The notes under the pieces were generated by a model. That model saw only the letters and a program-made list of their open reading frames with translations. It had not been told where the DNA came from and made no database searches. From Blattamonas nauphoetae (taxonomy: Eukaryota; Preaxostyla; Oxymonadida), in contig JARBJD010000015.1 in NCBI GenBank assembly GCA_033064195.1, positions 248,001 through 312,000 of the forward strand: a DNA stretch of 64,000 bases, given 5' to 3'. Both the position numbers and the translations under genes were made by a program. This document shows, piece after piece, positions 55,067 through 64,000 of this stretch; positions within the stretch are counted from its first letter, which is position 1, and every line of letters starts with the position of its first letter.

Positions 55067-55392
55067 TGACACAAACAATCCTGTTGGATTTGATTTTCAA
55101 TTCTTCTTCATTCTTGAACAAGTTGCCAGTGTCAAAATTGTGAAGACCGATATTCAAAACCAATCACCTATCCTGGTTGAGAAATGAATCGACATTTCTC
55201 TAGTATAAGAAGATGACATGATTGAACGGTATTGTCGGCTCATGACACCGAACCCGGAGTAGACAAGTGAATCACGTTTGTGAATGTGGATCCTCGAATT
55301 TTATTTGTCATTCACATCGCCAACATTTGAACAAAAAAAGAAAGTTGAATGGTTAAGAGATTGTGGAGTTCAAAAGTGTGAGATGACGAAAG

Positions 55393-55662
55393 TTACGCGA
55401 TTAAATGGAAAATACTCACATAGTGAGCTGAATTGCATAATCCAATGTGAATTACTGGCCCCTCACCAACCGTCATCATCTCTTGCATTCTTGGGTCTTC
55501 GATCAGGAGTTGTCGACCCAGAACGACAGAGAGAGCTGTCAGTTCAGCCAGAGCTCCATCCATGTGGTCCATTCGCCCTCTCGCGATGTATGTTTCTGGA
55601 CTGCTGCAACCTGGTCGAAAATCCATGAGATGTTCGTATAGAGCTGTATTCGCAGGGTTCAT
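55393..55662 (-). CDS. OTU-type cysteine protease-like frame inside the Merlin element
   Basis: The 89-residue frame reads NTALYEHLMDF, then ETYIARGRMDHMDGALAELT, LSVVLGRQLLIED, and PVIHIGLCNSAHYVSIFH. This matches the second half of an OTU fold: the Y-x-x-M acidic helix, the ELxAL helix, and the strand leading to the catalytic His in HYVSIF. The Cys-containing first half (DGNC-type motif) was not found in the neighbouring frames, so it is either in an unrecognised upstream exon or lost. If real it would be cargo, perhaps a deubiquitinase-like domain. The family call rests on pattern only. Confidence 0.4.
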   Translation of the reverse strand: MNPANTALYEHLMDFRPGCSSPETYIARGRMDHMDGALAELTALSVVLGRQLLIEDPRMQEMMTVGEGPVIHIGLCNSAHYVSIFHLIA

Positions 55663-57165
55663 ACATTGATCTCACTGATCTCACGCTTTTTGGATCTCAC
55701 CAAATTTCTACAATATAGAATCCTTCCATTTTTTCTCCACTTCACATTCATCAATAAAGAGCCAATGAATATGATTGAAATCAACGGTGACTAAATCGGT
55801 GAGGTGAAAAAGAACAAATATGGTTGTCTCCAAAATATCTCCGAATTGGTTCTTTAGAAAATAACGAGTCGATTCGAAGACAAGTATGTGTGTATAAAGA
55901 CCGTGATTTGAGGAGAAATTGGCTGATAATCGACTTTTGATGGCTGATCCACAGGAGATGAACTTTGTCGTGATGTCAAGCATTTCGAGTTTTGTTTGCG
56001 ACATAGGTCTTCGATGTTGTTAAAATCTCTCAATAAAGAAAGAATCGCTCCCAATGGTGTCGACCAACACGAGAATGCCAAAAAGACGTGGAGAATGATG
56101 GTTGGAAATCTTTTGACAGGCTTATCGAAGTGAATATTGGATCTTAACGTGTGGAGAAAAGAAAATCAAGAGAAAGAAACCAGAAATGAAATCAAATGTC
56201 CAATACCTCTTCTATTTCAGACTATTTCTCCACGATCGAAGATTCCCTTTGATGATGTGTGTACCGATGGAATCAGATATTTTCTGGCAAGATAAACGTA
56301 GTAGATGGGAATGATGCTGAAGTGGATTTATCACCACACGAGAAAGAAGAGTTTGAATGAAGGTGACGGGCAGACATCAGTTTGTTGAAGGAGCGAAGGA
56401 CAATCATGCTCACTGAGGCTGAAATTGAGAGGGATACCTTTGCCACTTCGATCCATTCATCTGATCCGTTCGTAGGAAGTGGGAAATTAACAGAAGTCCT
56501 CCAGATTTGCGCTGATGGTGGTTGGTTCAAAACTGTCTCGCCAATCACCACAATGTTCGAGAATAATCGAGCCAATAATTCAATCGCAGGTAAAAAACTT
56601 AATTATTGATCTGGATAAGAAAGGAAGAGGGAAAATGATCACAGATGGACAGACTGGCATGGTTGAGATTGTGACATGGAACGTGTTGATATGGAATTGG
56701 CATAATTCGTTCTAGATCAGATTAATCTCTGGAAATTGCCTAATTACGATGAATATGATGATATACCCTTCATGATCCCCAATGGGGTTGAGAACGACAA
56801 CTGATTTGAAGAGAGTGACAGAGATCTTGTTGAAAACGGTTCAATGTGACATTTCAGATAGAAATAAACCTGGAGAGGTGAATTAACCACTAATAAGCTG
56901 GTCCAAAATGGCGAAAACATGAACGGAAGGGATGCGTAACTTGTCGAAAATGAGTCTCATGGGCTTCCGATCCCTTCAAATTGATCTCAGGCCCAAATTG
57001 AACGACTGAGGTCGATTGATCTCACGTTTAGCCTAAATTGATCTGATCTGTAGGAACCCTGTGTATTCGCTTCAAGCTCGTCCATTGTCAGTTTTCTCAT
57101 CACTTTCAGGCATTCACTGTCATCTTCTGGATTTTGTGGATGAAGCCTTGCTCGTTCGAGTGGAG
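55663..57165. other. Interior of the Merlin element without a confident gene
   Basis: Several minus-strand frames of 75-100 residues (55708-56004, 55854-56081, 56273-56575) may be exons of the OTU-like gene or decayed sequence. No conserved motif is recognised. Confidence 0.35.
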
Positions 57166-58692
57166 TCAGTTGAGAAAGGACAGAAGCAAGCCAACAATTC
57201 CCATCCCGATCAACATCATCGATCTCTGTTTCCGAAGTGAATGGTGCTCTTCGAACAGTCTCTCGATTTCTGCTGGGATCACAAAGTCCTGGAAGTTCCC
57301 TTTTCGAGGTGGACGAAGGATGGGCAATCTCTTCTGCTTTTGAATCGGTTGTTCAAAATGTTCTGACTCACTGGACGAAGAGGATGAAGTTGATGAGTCT
57401 GGGATCACATCCCTTTTTCTTTTTTCGATTTGGACATTCTTCTTTGAACGATCAACGAGTTTTTTCTTGACACGTTTGTCAGAAGCAGCCAGATGTCGTT
57501 GTCGCTTGACTTCCACTTGTTCCAATTGTTTGTTGCTTGTAGAGATGTCACTTTGGTAATGTTTTGCCATTTTCGATATTTTTGTTGCTTGTTTCTCCTG
57601 TTTGATCAGCTCTGTCACTTTCCTTCTCTCGTCCAGTACTTCTTTCTGCTTCGACTTTTCTTCTTCAGCCATTTCCACCATGGTGTCAAGATCGTCTCGT
57701 GTTGTACGACCAATTGCTTGGCAGAAGTCCAAAAAGGAGTGTCCAGAATCCCGATACATTTTCAGATAGAAATAACTGTCGTGAAACCAACGAGGTACGC
57801 CGTTTGGAGGAAGACACTGTCGGAGACGCCGCCAGTACGCCTCGATGTGATTTGTTGTAAATCCTTCTTTGTTCACCCATTCGTTTCGTTTGTGAATTAC
57901 CACTTGGTGATTGAAGCCGAGCGATTCGATGCCGTGATATCCAGCCCATCCATCTGTCACAACTGTTGATCCCGGGGCGATATGTTTCTGGAGAATGGCG
58001 CGCAATGTTTGAGCATCCCTGTTTGCAACGCGCTCGAGAAACATTTGACGAACACCACTTGAATCAGCCTGGCAATATCCACCAACAATCCATTCTTTCT
58101 GCCTTGTTGCACCACGGTTTCATTTTGATCGACAGAAACAAGCTTCATCCACTTCGACGATAATATCTTTTCCACCAATGAGTCGGTCAGGGAGGAGTAC
58201 TTCAGCCATTGCGATCAGTCGGAACTGTTGAAACCAAGATACAACTGTGGCGTTCGATTTGATCGCGCAATCGATCATTGTTTGTGATATTGATTTATCT
58301 ACCCAAAATGAGTGACATAACTGGATAATTTGTCTGGTTGATAATTTTGATTTCGAAAATATGGTTTGATCGCGAATGGACATGACTGTTACGTCATGTC
58401 CGCAATGGCAAGTCCACGAAAATTTGTCGGTATCTTTCCTTTGTCTGATCAGGGGCATGCTTTTTTCGCATTTAGGGCAGTGATTCTCCGATGGGAGGAG
58501 TCCGAGATTCTGAGCGAACTGAAGAGCTTTGTCGTGTGTGTTCGTTCGATTTTCTATTTCTGCTTCCGATAAACTTCCGTTTTTAAGTGAAATATCAAGC
58601 GAATTTGGCGGGGCCTGGGTTGGAACGGAGAGATTGGGTTCTGAAGTGATGAGAGAAAGTGAAGAAGAGTACCAGGAGACAAGCGTTGGCAA
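57166..58692 (-). pseudogene. Merlin transposase (ISXO2-like DDE), one in-frame stop
   Basis: The first part (58692-58123) has a zinc ribbon, CPKCEKSMPL to WTCHCGHD, a helix-turn-helix-like block (STRQIIQLCHSFWVDKSISQ), and the first catalytic Asp in VEVDEACFCRSK. The reading is broken by one TGA (58120-58122) and continues in the same frame: NRGATRQKEWIVGGYCQADS, VANRDAQTLRAILQKHIAPG, TVVTDGWAGYHG (second Asp) and TNHIEAYWRRLR (third acidic residue). A charged coiled tail and a final hydrophobic stretch follow. The order and spacing match IS1595/ISXO2 enzymes. The single stop is the only visible defect; TGA readthrough or a sequencing error are alternatives. Two downstream Met codons (58044) give a fragment lacking the first Asp. 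Confidence 0.85.
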
Positions 58693-59340
58693 TCGTCACC
58701 ATCGCCACAAGCCTGTGAAATATCGCACTCCAGCGATTGACAGTATCCCTGCTGGCTTCCTTCACCTCCATCCCGGAAAACGTCTTCATTATGATCCATG
58801 TCACTATCATCCGAAGGCGGCTTGTTTTTTGATAATAGATTGGAAATTCTGAGAGCAAGAGAGATAAAATCGTAAAAAATGCAAACCTTCCTTTGATTTT
58901 CTTCAGCAAATCCATGTTTCTGAACTCAACCCATGGAAGAAATATTTTGCTCAAATCCTTTCTGAAAACGACTGTTCGAGCAGTTCCGGTCACATTTCTT
59001 GAATCAACACCCAGATTCCACCAGATGAACATTGTAATATCACTCGTATGCAATTCCAGTATTTTTTTCTGATTCTTCAGCGAACTTGACAGCTACAGTG
59101 ACCCCAACCGCACATTAACGTTCGCAACATTTTGATTGTCAAATCCCATGACCTTTCAAATGCTATGACGGTATAAAGTCGTAAAATGAACCAGCATATA
59201 ATGAAAAAAGCAAGTCTCGAGTTGACCATCCTTTGTTCGATGGAATATGGACGTTCAATGCAGCTTCTTCCACTATCCCCCTTCAAACCGACAGGAAATA
59301 CTATGATCGCGGATATGTATGTCACACAATAGGTTATCTT
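58693..59340. other. Right interior of the Merlin element
   Basis: Minus-strand frames of 81-152 residues (58595-59053, 59077-59325) have hydrophobic stretches but no recognised motif. They may be a 5' exon region of the transposase. Confidence 0.3.
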
Positions 59341-60049
59341 TCATAATTCTTCAGAAATCTACCACCAGCTCTTCTAAACTCGTTGCACCAGCTATTTTTC
59401 AACACCACCAGCTATACTAAACTCATGCCAGAACCAGAATCACAACATAGACCAGCGAATTGTTGATGTGCGACAGGACTGGCGTTTGCGTCAATTTTGT
59501 GGATTGGGTCTGAAGAGGTGCTGAGAAGAAGAGGAGGAGGCACACGGAGACAATGATTGACGTGATCAAACTCAGAACGAACGACGAGATGTTCACAATA
59601 ATGAAAACTATCGAAACAGGGTCAACACGGTGGTGGCGAGGCGAGAGTCGGCGGATGAGCGACATGTGCAGCCACAGATGAAAAAGTTTCCACGATGAAA
59701 GAGACAAATAGCGGGGTAGGTTGAAACAGAAAAAGTTGTTCGTGAAAGTGTTGTGTGGGAACGTGATCGCCACCATCATCGAACGCAACAGGTAGAACAA
59801 TCCCATCCCGAGCAGAAATCCCTTTTTCGGCACATTCTGTTGAAACTTAGACACAATCAGCTCTTCCGAGAGCAGCGACCCAGAAACGAAGAACAACACC
59901 AGAAACATGATCATCAGAACAATCAGCATGCCAGTGCCCTTTCCATAGATTGTGGGGCATGTGCTCGGAAGGGTTAGCTCAGTGATTGGGGGCATCTCCC
60001 AATCATGGTCCGATCGTCTCCGATTGTTCAAACCGATGATCTCCTCATC

Positions 60050-60245
60050 TAGATTTCACTGATTGCTCTTTTCTGTTGTCTCTTGTATGTGTGGATGCAG
60101 GAAGAAGTGATTCGGGGATATGTGAAAAAATTTTTGAAAACTTGGAAGAGCAAGCCCTCGTACCACTTTTTTGAAAACTTTCGTTGAATGGAAAAGGAGT
60201 TGTCTGTGAATACGATTCGGTGGTTCATATGTTGATTTGAGGGTT
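60050..60245 (+). pseudogene. Relic of an ARM-family exon
   Basis: TGTATGTGTGGATGCAGGAA followed by EEVIRGYVKKFLKTW resembles the splice acceptor and exon QEAIQGYCSSLRN of the gene at 26380 (near 26770). The match fades after about 100 bases and no flanking exons are present. Confidence 0.5.
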
Positions 60246-60430
60246 AGTATCAAGAAAAAGAGCGTTTTTCATTCCTTCCTTTTTCTCACGTTCTCTCCAC
60301 TGAACTGAACAATCAATTGATTTATCTTCCAGAAAAACATAAAAAAAGATGAAATCATGAAATTTTTTGCTATCCTGTCATTCAAAGTGATTGTTCGTTT
60401 TTAGACTTTTCTTGTGGGTGGATCGCTCAG

Positions 60431-62417
60431 ATGGACATAGATTCTGATTCATTTGCCACAAGATCACGAGATCAAAAGCGTAGAGCCGCAGTAAAGCTGT
60501 GGAAAAATGCCAAAAAAATTGAACCATACGATCCGGAGGGACTACTAAAACACCTCCTCACTCGGACTAATCTGTGTTCAACGGTCATGAAAAATGAACT
60601 AGAATCGAGGGATGGTATGGTTGTATCAAAATTAATTCGTGTTCCCTTTTCCACTGATAGAACGTGACAAAAGCCTTGTTGGAATGGCGCAAGTGATCTA
60701 CGATAAAGGTGAGATCAGCAAAACTGACATACTTGGTCTAGTCTCCACCCACTTCAAGCAGCGAGAAATGGAGAAATACGGATTTTTTGTAACCCACTCA
60801 CTCTACACATCGGCACGAGAGCACATTCGGAAAGGGAGGCACACGAGACGATCACTAAGACATCCACCACTGTCAAAGTGTCGTCTCTCTGATGAAGATG
60901 AAGAAATATTCAAGCGTTTTATTCTGGACTCTTCAGAAGAGAGCTGCAAATCTCAAATTGTTAACACATCAGGTCGAGATGGTTGGCTAAAAGGACGACA
61001 CTTAATCGAAAATAAGAAAAATACCTGGCAGAAAATGTTAGCAGAAACAAAGTTGCGGATGAGCTATTCCACATTTCTCGCCAAGACATCAAAAATAAAG
61101 AAGGCCAAGCAAAGAACGGATTTCTGTCCAGAATGTGCTCGCTTATGGTTCCTGAGAAGAGAAGAAATGAGATTGAGAAGTGAAGGAAAAGAATTAGATG
61201 AAGAATTGAAAACAGAGATCGAAACATTGGACGTTCATCTGCAACAAGCAAAGGATCAAAGGACTGAAATTAACAAAATAGTAGACAACATTGCAGAGAA
61301 AGAAGCTGTTTTTGTCCTTGACTTCAAGGAAAACATCAAAATCCCCCTTGTCAACCTACAAACACAAAAAGATCACTTTTCAAAGCAATCTATCACAGAT
61401 CTTGGCGTTGTTGTCTACACAAATGAAAATGAGATAAAAAAGAAAACTGTCATGCATTGCATGTCTGAAGTTCTAAATCATAATGCCCCATTTGTGATTG
61501 AGACTTTAAAACTCATTTTTTCTCAGATGAGATTGGATCTTGCCCACAAGATTACATTCGTCTCTGATTGCGGCCCTCATTTCCGCAATAAAACACTTTT
61601 TTCATTCCTCTTTCAGGATCTCCAGTCACTTAATCGTGACCTTCAGATTGATGTGATGTTCTACGCAGAACATCATGGGAAAAATGTTTGCGATGCTGAA
61701 TTTGGAGTATTGGCCAATTTTATCAAAAAAAACTCACCTCCAGAACCAATCACCGCCCTTTCTGCAGTTGTTTCATATCTTCAACAGCATTTTGTTCCCG
61801 ATGTTGGCAGAACCGTTCTTTTTCATCAGATTGTCCCACAGTTTCAGGAGACATATCCAACATTGGACATCAAAAGCATTACCTCACATCTCTGTTTTAC
61901 AAACTCCAAGGATGGGCTCTTTGCATCCGTTTCCGGCGAGATCCCTCGTGACAAATGGCTGAAACTGAAAACAAACAAATCAGGCATCACAAAACCGTTT
62001 GACGTGAAAATGTGGACAGAACAAGCATCTTCGTTGACTGTAACAACGTCTCCGATCAAAATAACTCGAATCAAACAACGATATCGCATGAAATTAGCCA
62101 ACTCCCGTCTCATCGAAAAAATCGAGGAAGAAATAGTATCCTTTGCTTTTTCTCATACGGTACTCTCCGATCCAATTAATTTGTAGGACGATTCTGAAAT
62201 CGACGAGACTCATGTTCCAGTTGATTCTCGTGAACGGAAAACAAAAAAGAAAACGCGAAAAAAGAACAGGCGGAGGGGAGTCTACCGATCGAATGAGGGT
62301 TGGGAGATAAGCAGTGAACCTGATGATTCTTCAGACAACATTTGCGCTGAAAAGAAGCGTCTTTTCATCGAGAAATTATACAGAAACCACAAAGAGAGCC
62401 TTCTCACACCATCGTAA
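60431..62417 (+). CDS. DDE-like transposase of unplaced superfamily, three exons
   Basis: Exons 60431-60614, 60661-62135 and 62187-62417 join in phase across GT-AG introns of 46 and 51 nt, giving 629 residues. The junctions read ESRD-ERDKSLVG and EEEI-DDSEIDETH. Visible blocks are a CxxC pair (FCPECARLWFL), a first Asp in FVLDFKENIKIP, FVSDCGPHFRNKTLFSFLFQ with a second Asp, and MFYAEHHGKNVCDAEFGVLA, where HGK-x3-D is a signature shared by a group of poorly classified eukaryotic transposase-like proteins. The C-terminal exon is Lys/Arg-rich. No terminal inverted repeats were found in the 180 bases upstream or 300 bases downstream, so it may be domesticated or its ends may be diverged. The open frame argues for recent function. 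Confidence 0.6.
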
Positions 62418-62716
62418 ACACTTTTTATAGTCACCGGATAAACCCGGTTTTATCCATAAACCCGAACAAATTATTTTATTGATTAATCATGTTGAAAATT
62501 TCGGACACATTTCATAATTTTACTTTTCACTGATTCAAACCTCAAACTCATGGAGAATAGGCTCTGTTTGACATGACAAATGGGTAAAGATCATCTCATC
62601 GTTTTCATTTCTAGCAAGGACCATTGATCAATGTCTGTACAACGACAGCAATTCGATCACCCATGAAACCGAGAGAGCATAGTTCGATTTGCCTGTCACG
62701 ATCCTGACACTTTCGA
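62418..62716. other. Spacer before the ZNF598-like gene
   Basis: An imperfect palindrome (GGATAAACCCGGTTTTATCC near 62437) follows the transposase stop. No RING-finger coding sequence, expected upstream of a complete ZNF598 gene, was found in it. Confidence 0.4.
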
Positions 62717-64000
62717 TTGGACAGGATCATCGTTCTTCTCAATGAGTCGAAGCGTGTCCATTACTCACAGAAGGAGAGAATCCGTGGAGATCAAGAACAT
62801 CTCCCGTCTACGTATCTTCATCTGAAGAAAACAGGATTCCGTTCGTCAATTCCAGTCATCTTGGTCTCACCAAAATACTGGTTCTTTGCGACAGACATGA
62901 GCCCAAAACCAAATTGTGTCGTCTTTGCGTCCGATTTAGAACTGCTCAAACATCAAGCCGCTGAACATGGAAACGTGACACCGTCGAATTTGGTGAATTC
63001 GAGAGATGTGAAAATCAATCACAACGCTATCCACATCAACCTTTACCTGCTGCAGATGAATCGAACCAGAGGCTACAGAGGGAGAAGAAGAGAAGAAGAC
63101 CCCGTCACATCCCAACCCTTTCACAACATGTTTCTTGACCCATCACAACTTGACCCTCGTTCCTTCCCTTCGCTGAGCGACCAGGCGCAGTCTGAATTTG
63201 CGAACAACTATCACAATGTCTGGAAAGCCGGAATGATAAATGAAGAACACTTCCCATCTCTGCCTGGGGGAACCCCAGTTCGCTCGAACCCAATATCAAT
63301 GCGAGTGAAAAGAGAGATCAGAAGGCCAAGAGCTCCACCACAACCAAGTGGTCCTGTATTTCCGTCGCTTGATGACGATGACAGGACGTTATCAGTGCCA
63401 CCAGCGGGAAGAAAAGTGAGCCAGAACACATCACTCATCAACTCCATCCATTCCAGCGACCCTCAACCCATTTTCCAGCCAAGTGATTACCACCTGCCAC
63501 GGAAGGGAACTCAGTTGAACAACCAGTTCCTAGAACTCCCTGGTGCGAAGAAGCCCATCGAAAACGAAATCGTACTCAAGAAAACAACAAAGAAATCGAA
63601 AAAGACCGACCCCGATTCCAGTTTTCCTTCCCTCTCATCCTCCCAGCCTCAATTAGTCAACCTCAGCCGCAATCCAACAAACCACCGCCTCCTAAAGCCG
63701 ACCAAAAACCGAAACCAGGACCCGCCTTTCCCACCCTCCCAGACACTCGACCTGTCGATATTAAGCCAAAATCGACAATAATGCAACCAAAACCGAAGGT
63801 GAATGAAGTGTTCGTGCACGATATGAACTGGAACACTTCAATCGACAATTAAGTTCCGATCGAGTCGAAAAAAGGAAACGATTCAGAAATGCTGACGAAA
63901 CAAGAACATAAAAAGGCGAAATCAAAGCAGAACATGATCATAGACGACGATTGGAGTTCAATCACTGGTAACACCGAACCACGTCCCAAACCGAAAGTTG
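62717..64000 (+). pseudogene. ZNF598/Hel2-like gene, 5' truncated and broken, runs off the window
   Basis: The frame 62717-63781 contains a C2H2-type end CVVFASDLELLKHQAAEHG (about 62920-62975), then short FPSL-type motifs (DPRSFPSLSDQAQSEFANNY, INEEHFPSLPGG, SSFPSLSSSQPQ). This resembles ZNF598/Hel2, the E3 ubiquitin ligase that marks collided ribosomes, whose tail has such repeats. The N-terminal RING and first fingers are missing. Near 63650 the coding sense moves to another frame (SNKPPPPKADQKPKPGPAFP to MNWNTSIDN), reaches TAA at 63850, and the same frame keeps a coding look beyond it (MIIDDDWSSITGNTEPRPKP). So at least one frameshift and one stop are present. A working copy elsewhere is likely. 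Confidence 0.5.

Larger units (their letters stand above)
54284..59429 (-). mobile_element. Merlin-type DNA transposon, 5146 bp
   Basis: Terminal inverted repeats begin GGCATGGGTTTAGTATAGCT at the left and read GGCATGAGTTTAGTATAGCT from the right, one mismatch in 22. The target duplication is a perfect 8 bases, AGAACCAG (54276-54283 and 59430-59437). An ISXO2/IS1595-like DDE transposase lies on the minus strand. Merlin elements, the eukaryotic relatives of IS1016/IS1595, make 8-9 bp duplications, so superfamily, ends and enzyme agree. The element is unusually long and holds additional sequence, including an OTU-like frame. Near-identical ends and perfect duplications indicate recent insertion. 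Confidence 0.9.
53933..60031 (-). pseudogene. Membrane-protein gene interrupted by a Merlin-type transposon
   Basis: The coding parts are 60031-59430 and 54275-53933. The 5.1-kb transposon between them is flanked by AGAACCAG twice. Taking out the element and one AGAACCAG leaves 945 bases open from ATG to stop: 314 residues, running VYVVILVLMLYYAILLS across the scar. About six hydrophobic segments are visible (MLIVLMIMFLVLFFVSGSLL, IVFIIVNISSFVLSLITSII, LIVLLILMLSLSVLHIF, FILSTILLICMLCVGVCC). The family is not recognised. The interruption should abolish the protein unless other alleles lack the insertion; earlier exons upstream of 60031 cannot be excluded. Confidence 0.8.

Noticed and set aside
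62717-64000. TAA read as glutamine (alternative code, as in some oxymonads)
   Set aside because: No in-frame TAA or TAG occurs in the long intact genes of the window, and this gene also has a frameshift, so decay is the simpler reading.
1-64000. tRNA or rRNA genes
   Set aside because: No cloverleaf with a clear T-arm and no rRNA-like conserved stretch was found by eye; a covariance-model scan would be decisive.

Overview
The window is eukaryotic: spliced genes with very short GT-AG introns, UTR-poor spacing, a giant BEACH-domain gene, two large membrane-anchored beta-helix proteins and armadillo/SPRY-like family genes. In-frame TAA and TAG do not occur inside the long genes, so the standard code fits. 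From recalled protein families (no search was run) the best guess is a gut metamonad of the oxymonad type (Blattamonas/Monocercomonoides-like). That assignment is inference.

Region 1 (1-19752) is a mobile-element island. A large inverted repeat (1-2325 and 17201-19396, with the right side continuing to 19752) carries a SPRY-like gene fragment, a 24-bp hairpin and a 138-bp tandem repeat. It encloses two head-to-head DIRS-like tyrosine-recombinase retrotransposons (2387-7030 minus, 7033-11611 plus) and a Mutator-like (MULE) transposase. The MULE coding region is split by about 3 kb of other DNA, which holds a short inverted-repeat element with a perfect 8-bp target duplication (12850-13776).

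Region 2 (19753-30480) holds a decaying ARM-like gene truncated at the island edge, a 591-bp TA-flanked MITE, an 8-TM membrane protein (minus), an ARM/SPRY-like gene (plus), an ARM-family gene (plus) and relics of further family copies.

Region 3 (30484-53416) is the intact gene core: a beta-helix surface protein (plus), a three-exon BEACH-WD40-FYVE gene of about 5158 codons on the minus strand (33798-49484), and a second beta-helix surface protein (plus) sharing a 176-bp divergent promoter region with it.

Region 4 (53417-64000) is again rearranged. A 5146-bp Merlin-type DNA transposon (54284-59429) with an ISXO2-like transposase, subterminal repeats and an OTU-protease-like reading frame has inserted into a membrane-protein gene. 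Removing it together with one 8-bp duplication restores an uninterrupted 314-codon frame. A three-exon DDE-like transposase gene of unplaced superfamily follows, then a broken ZNF598/Hel2-like gene running off the window end.
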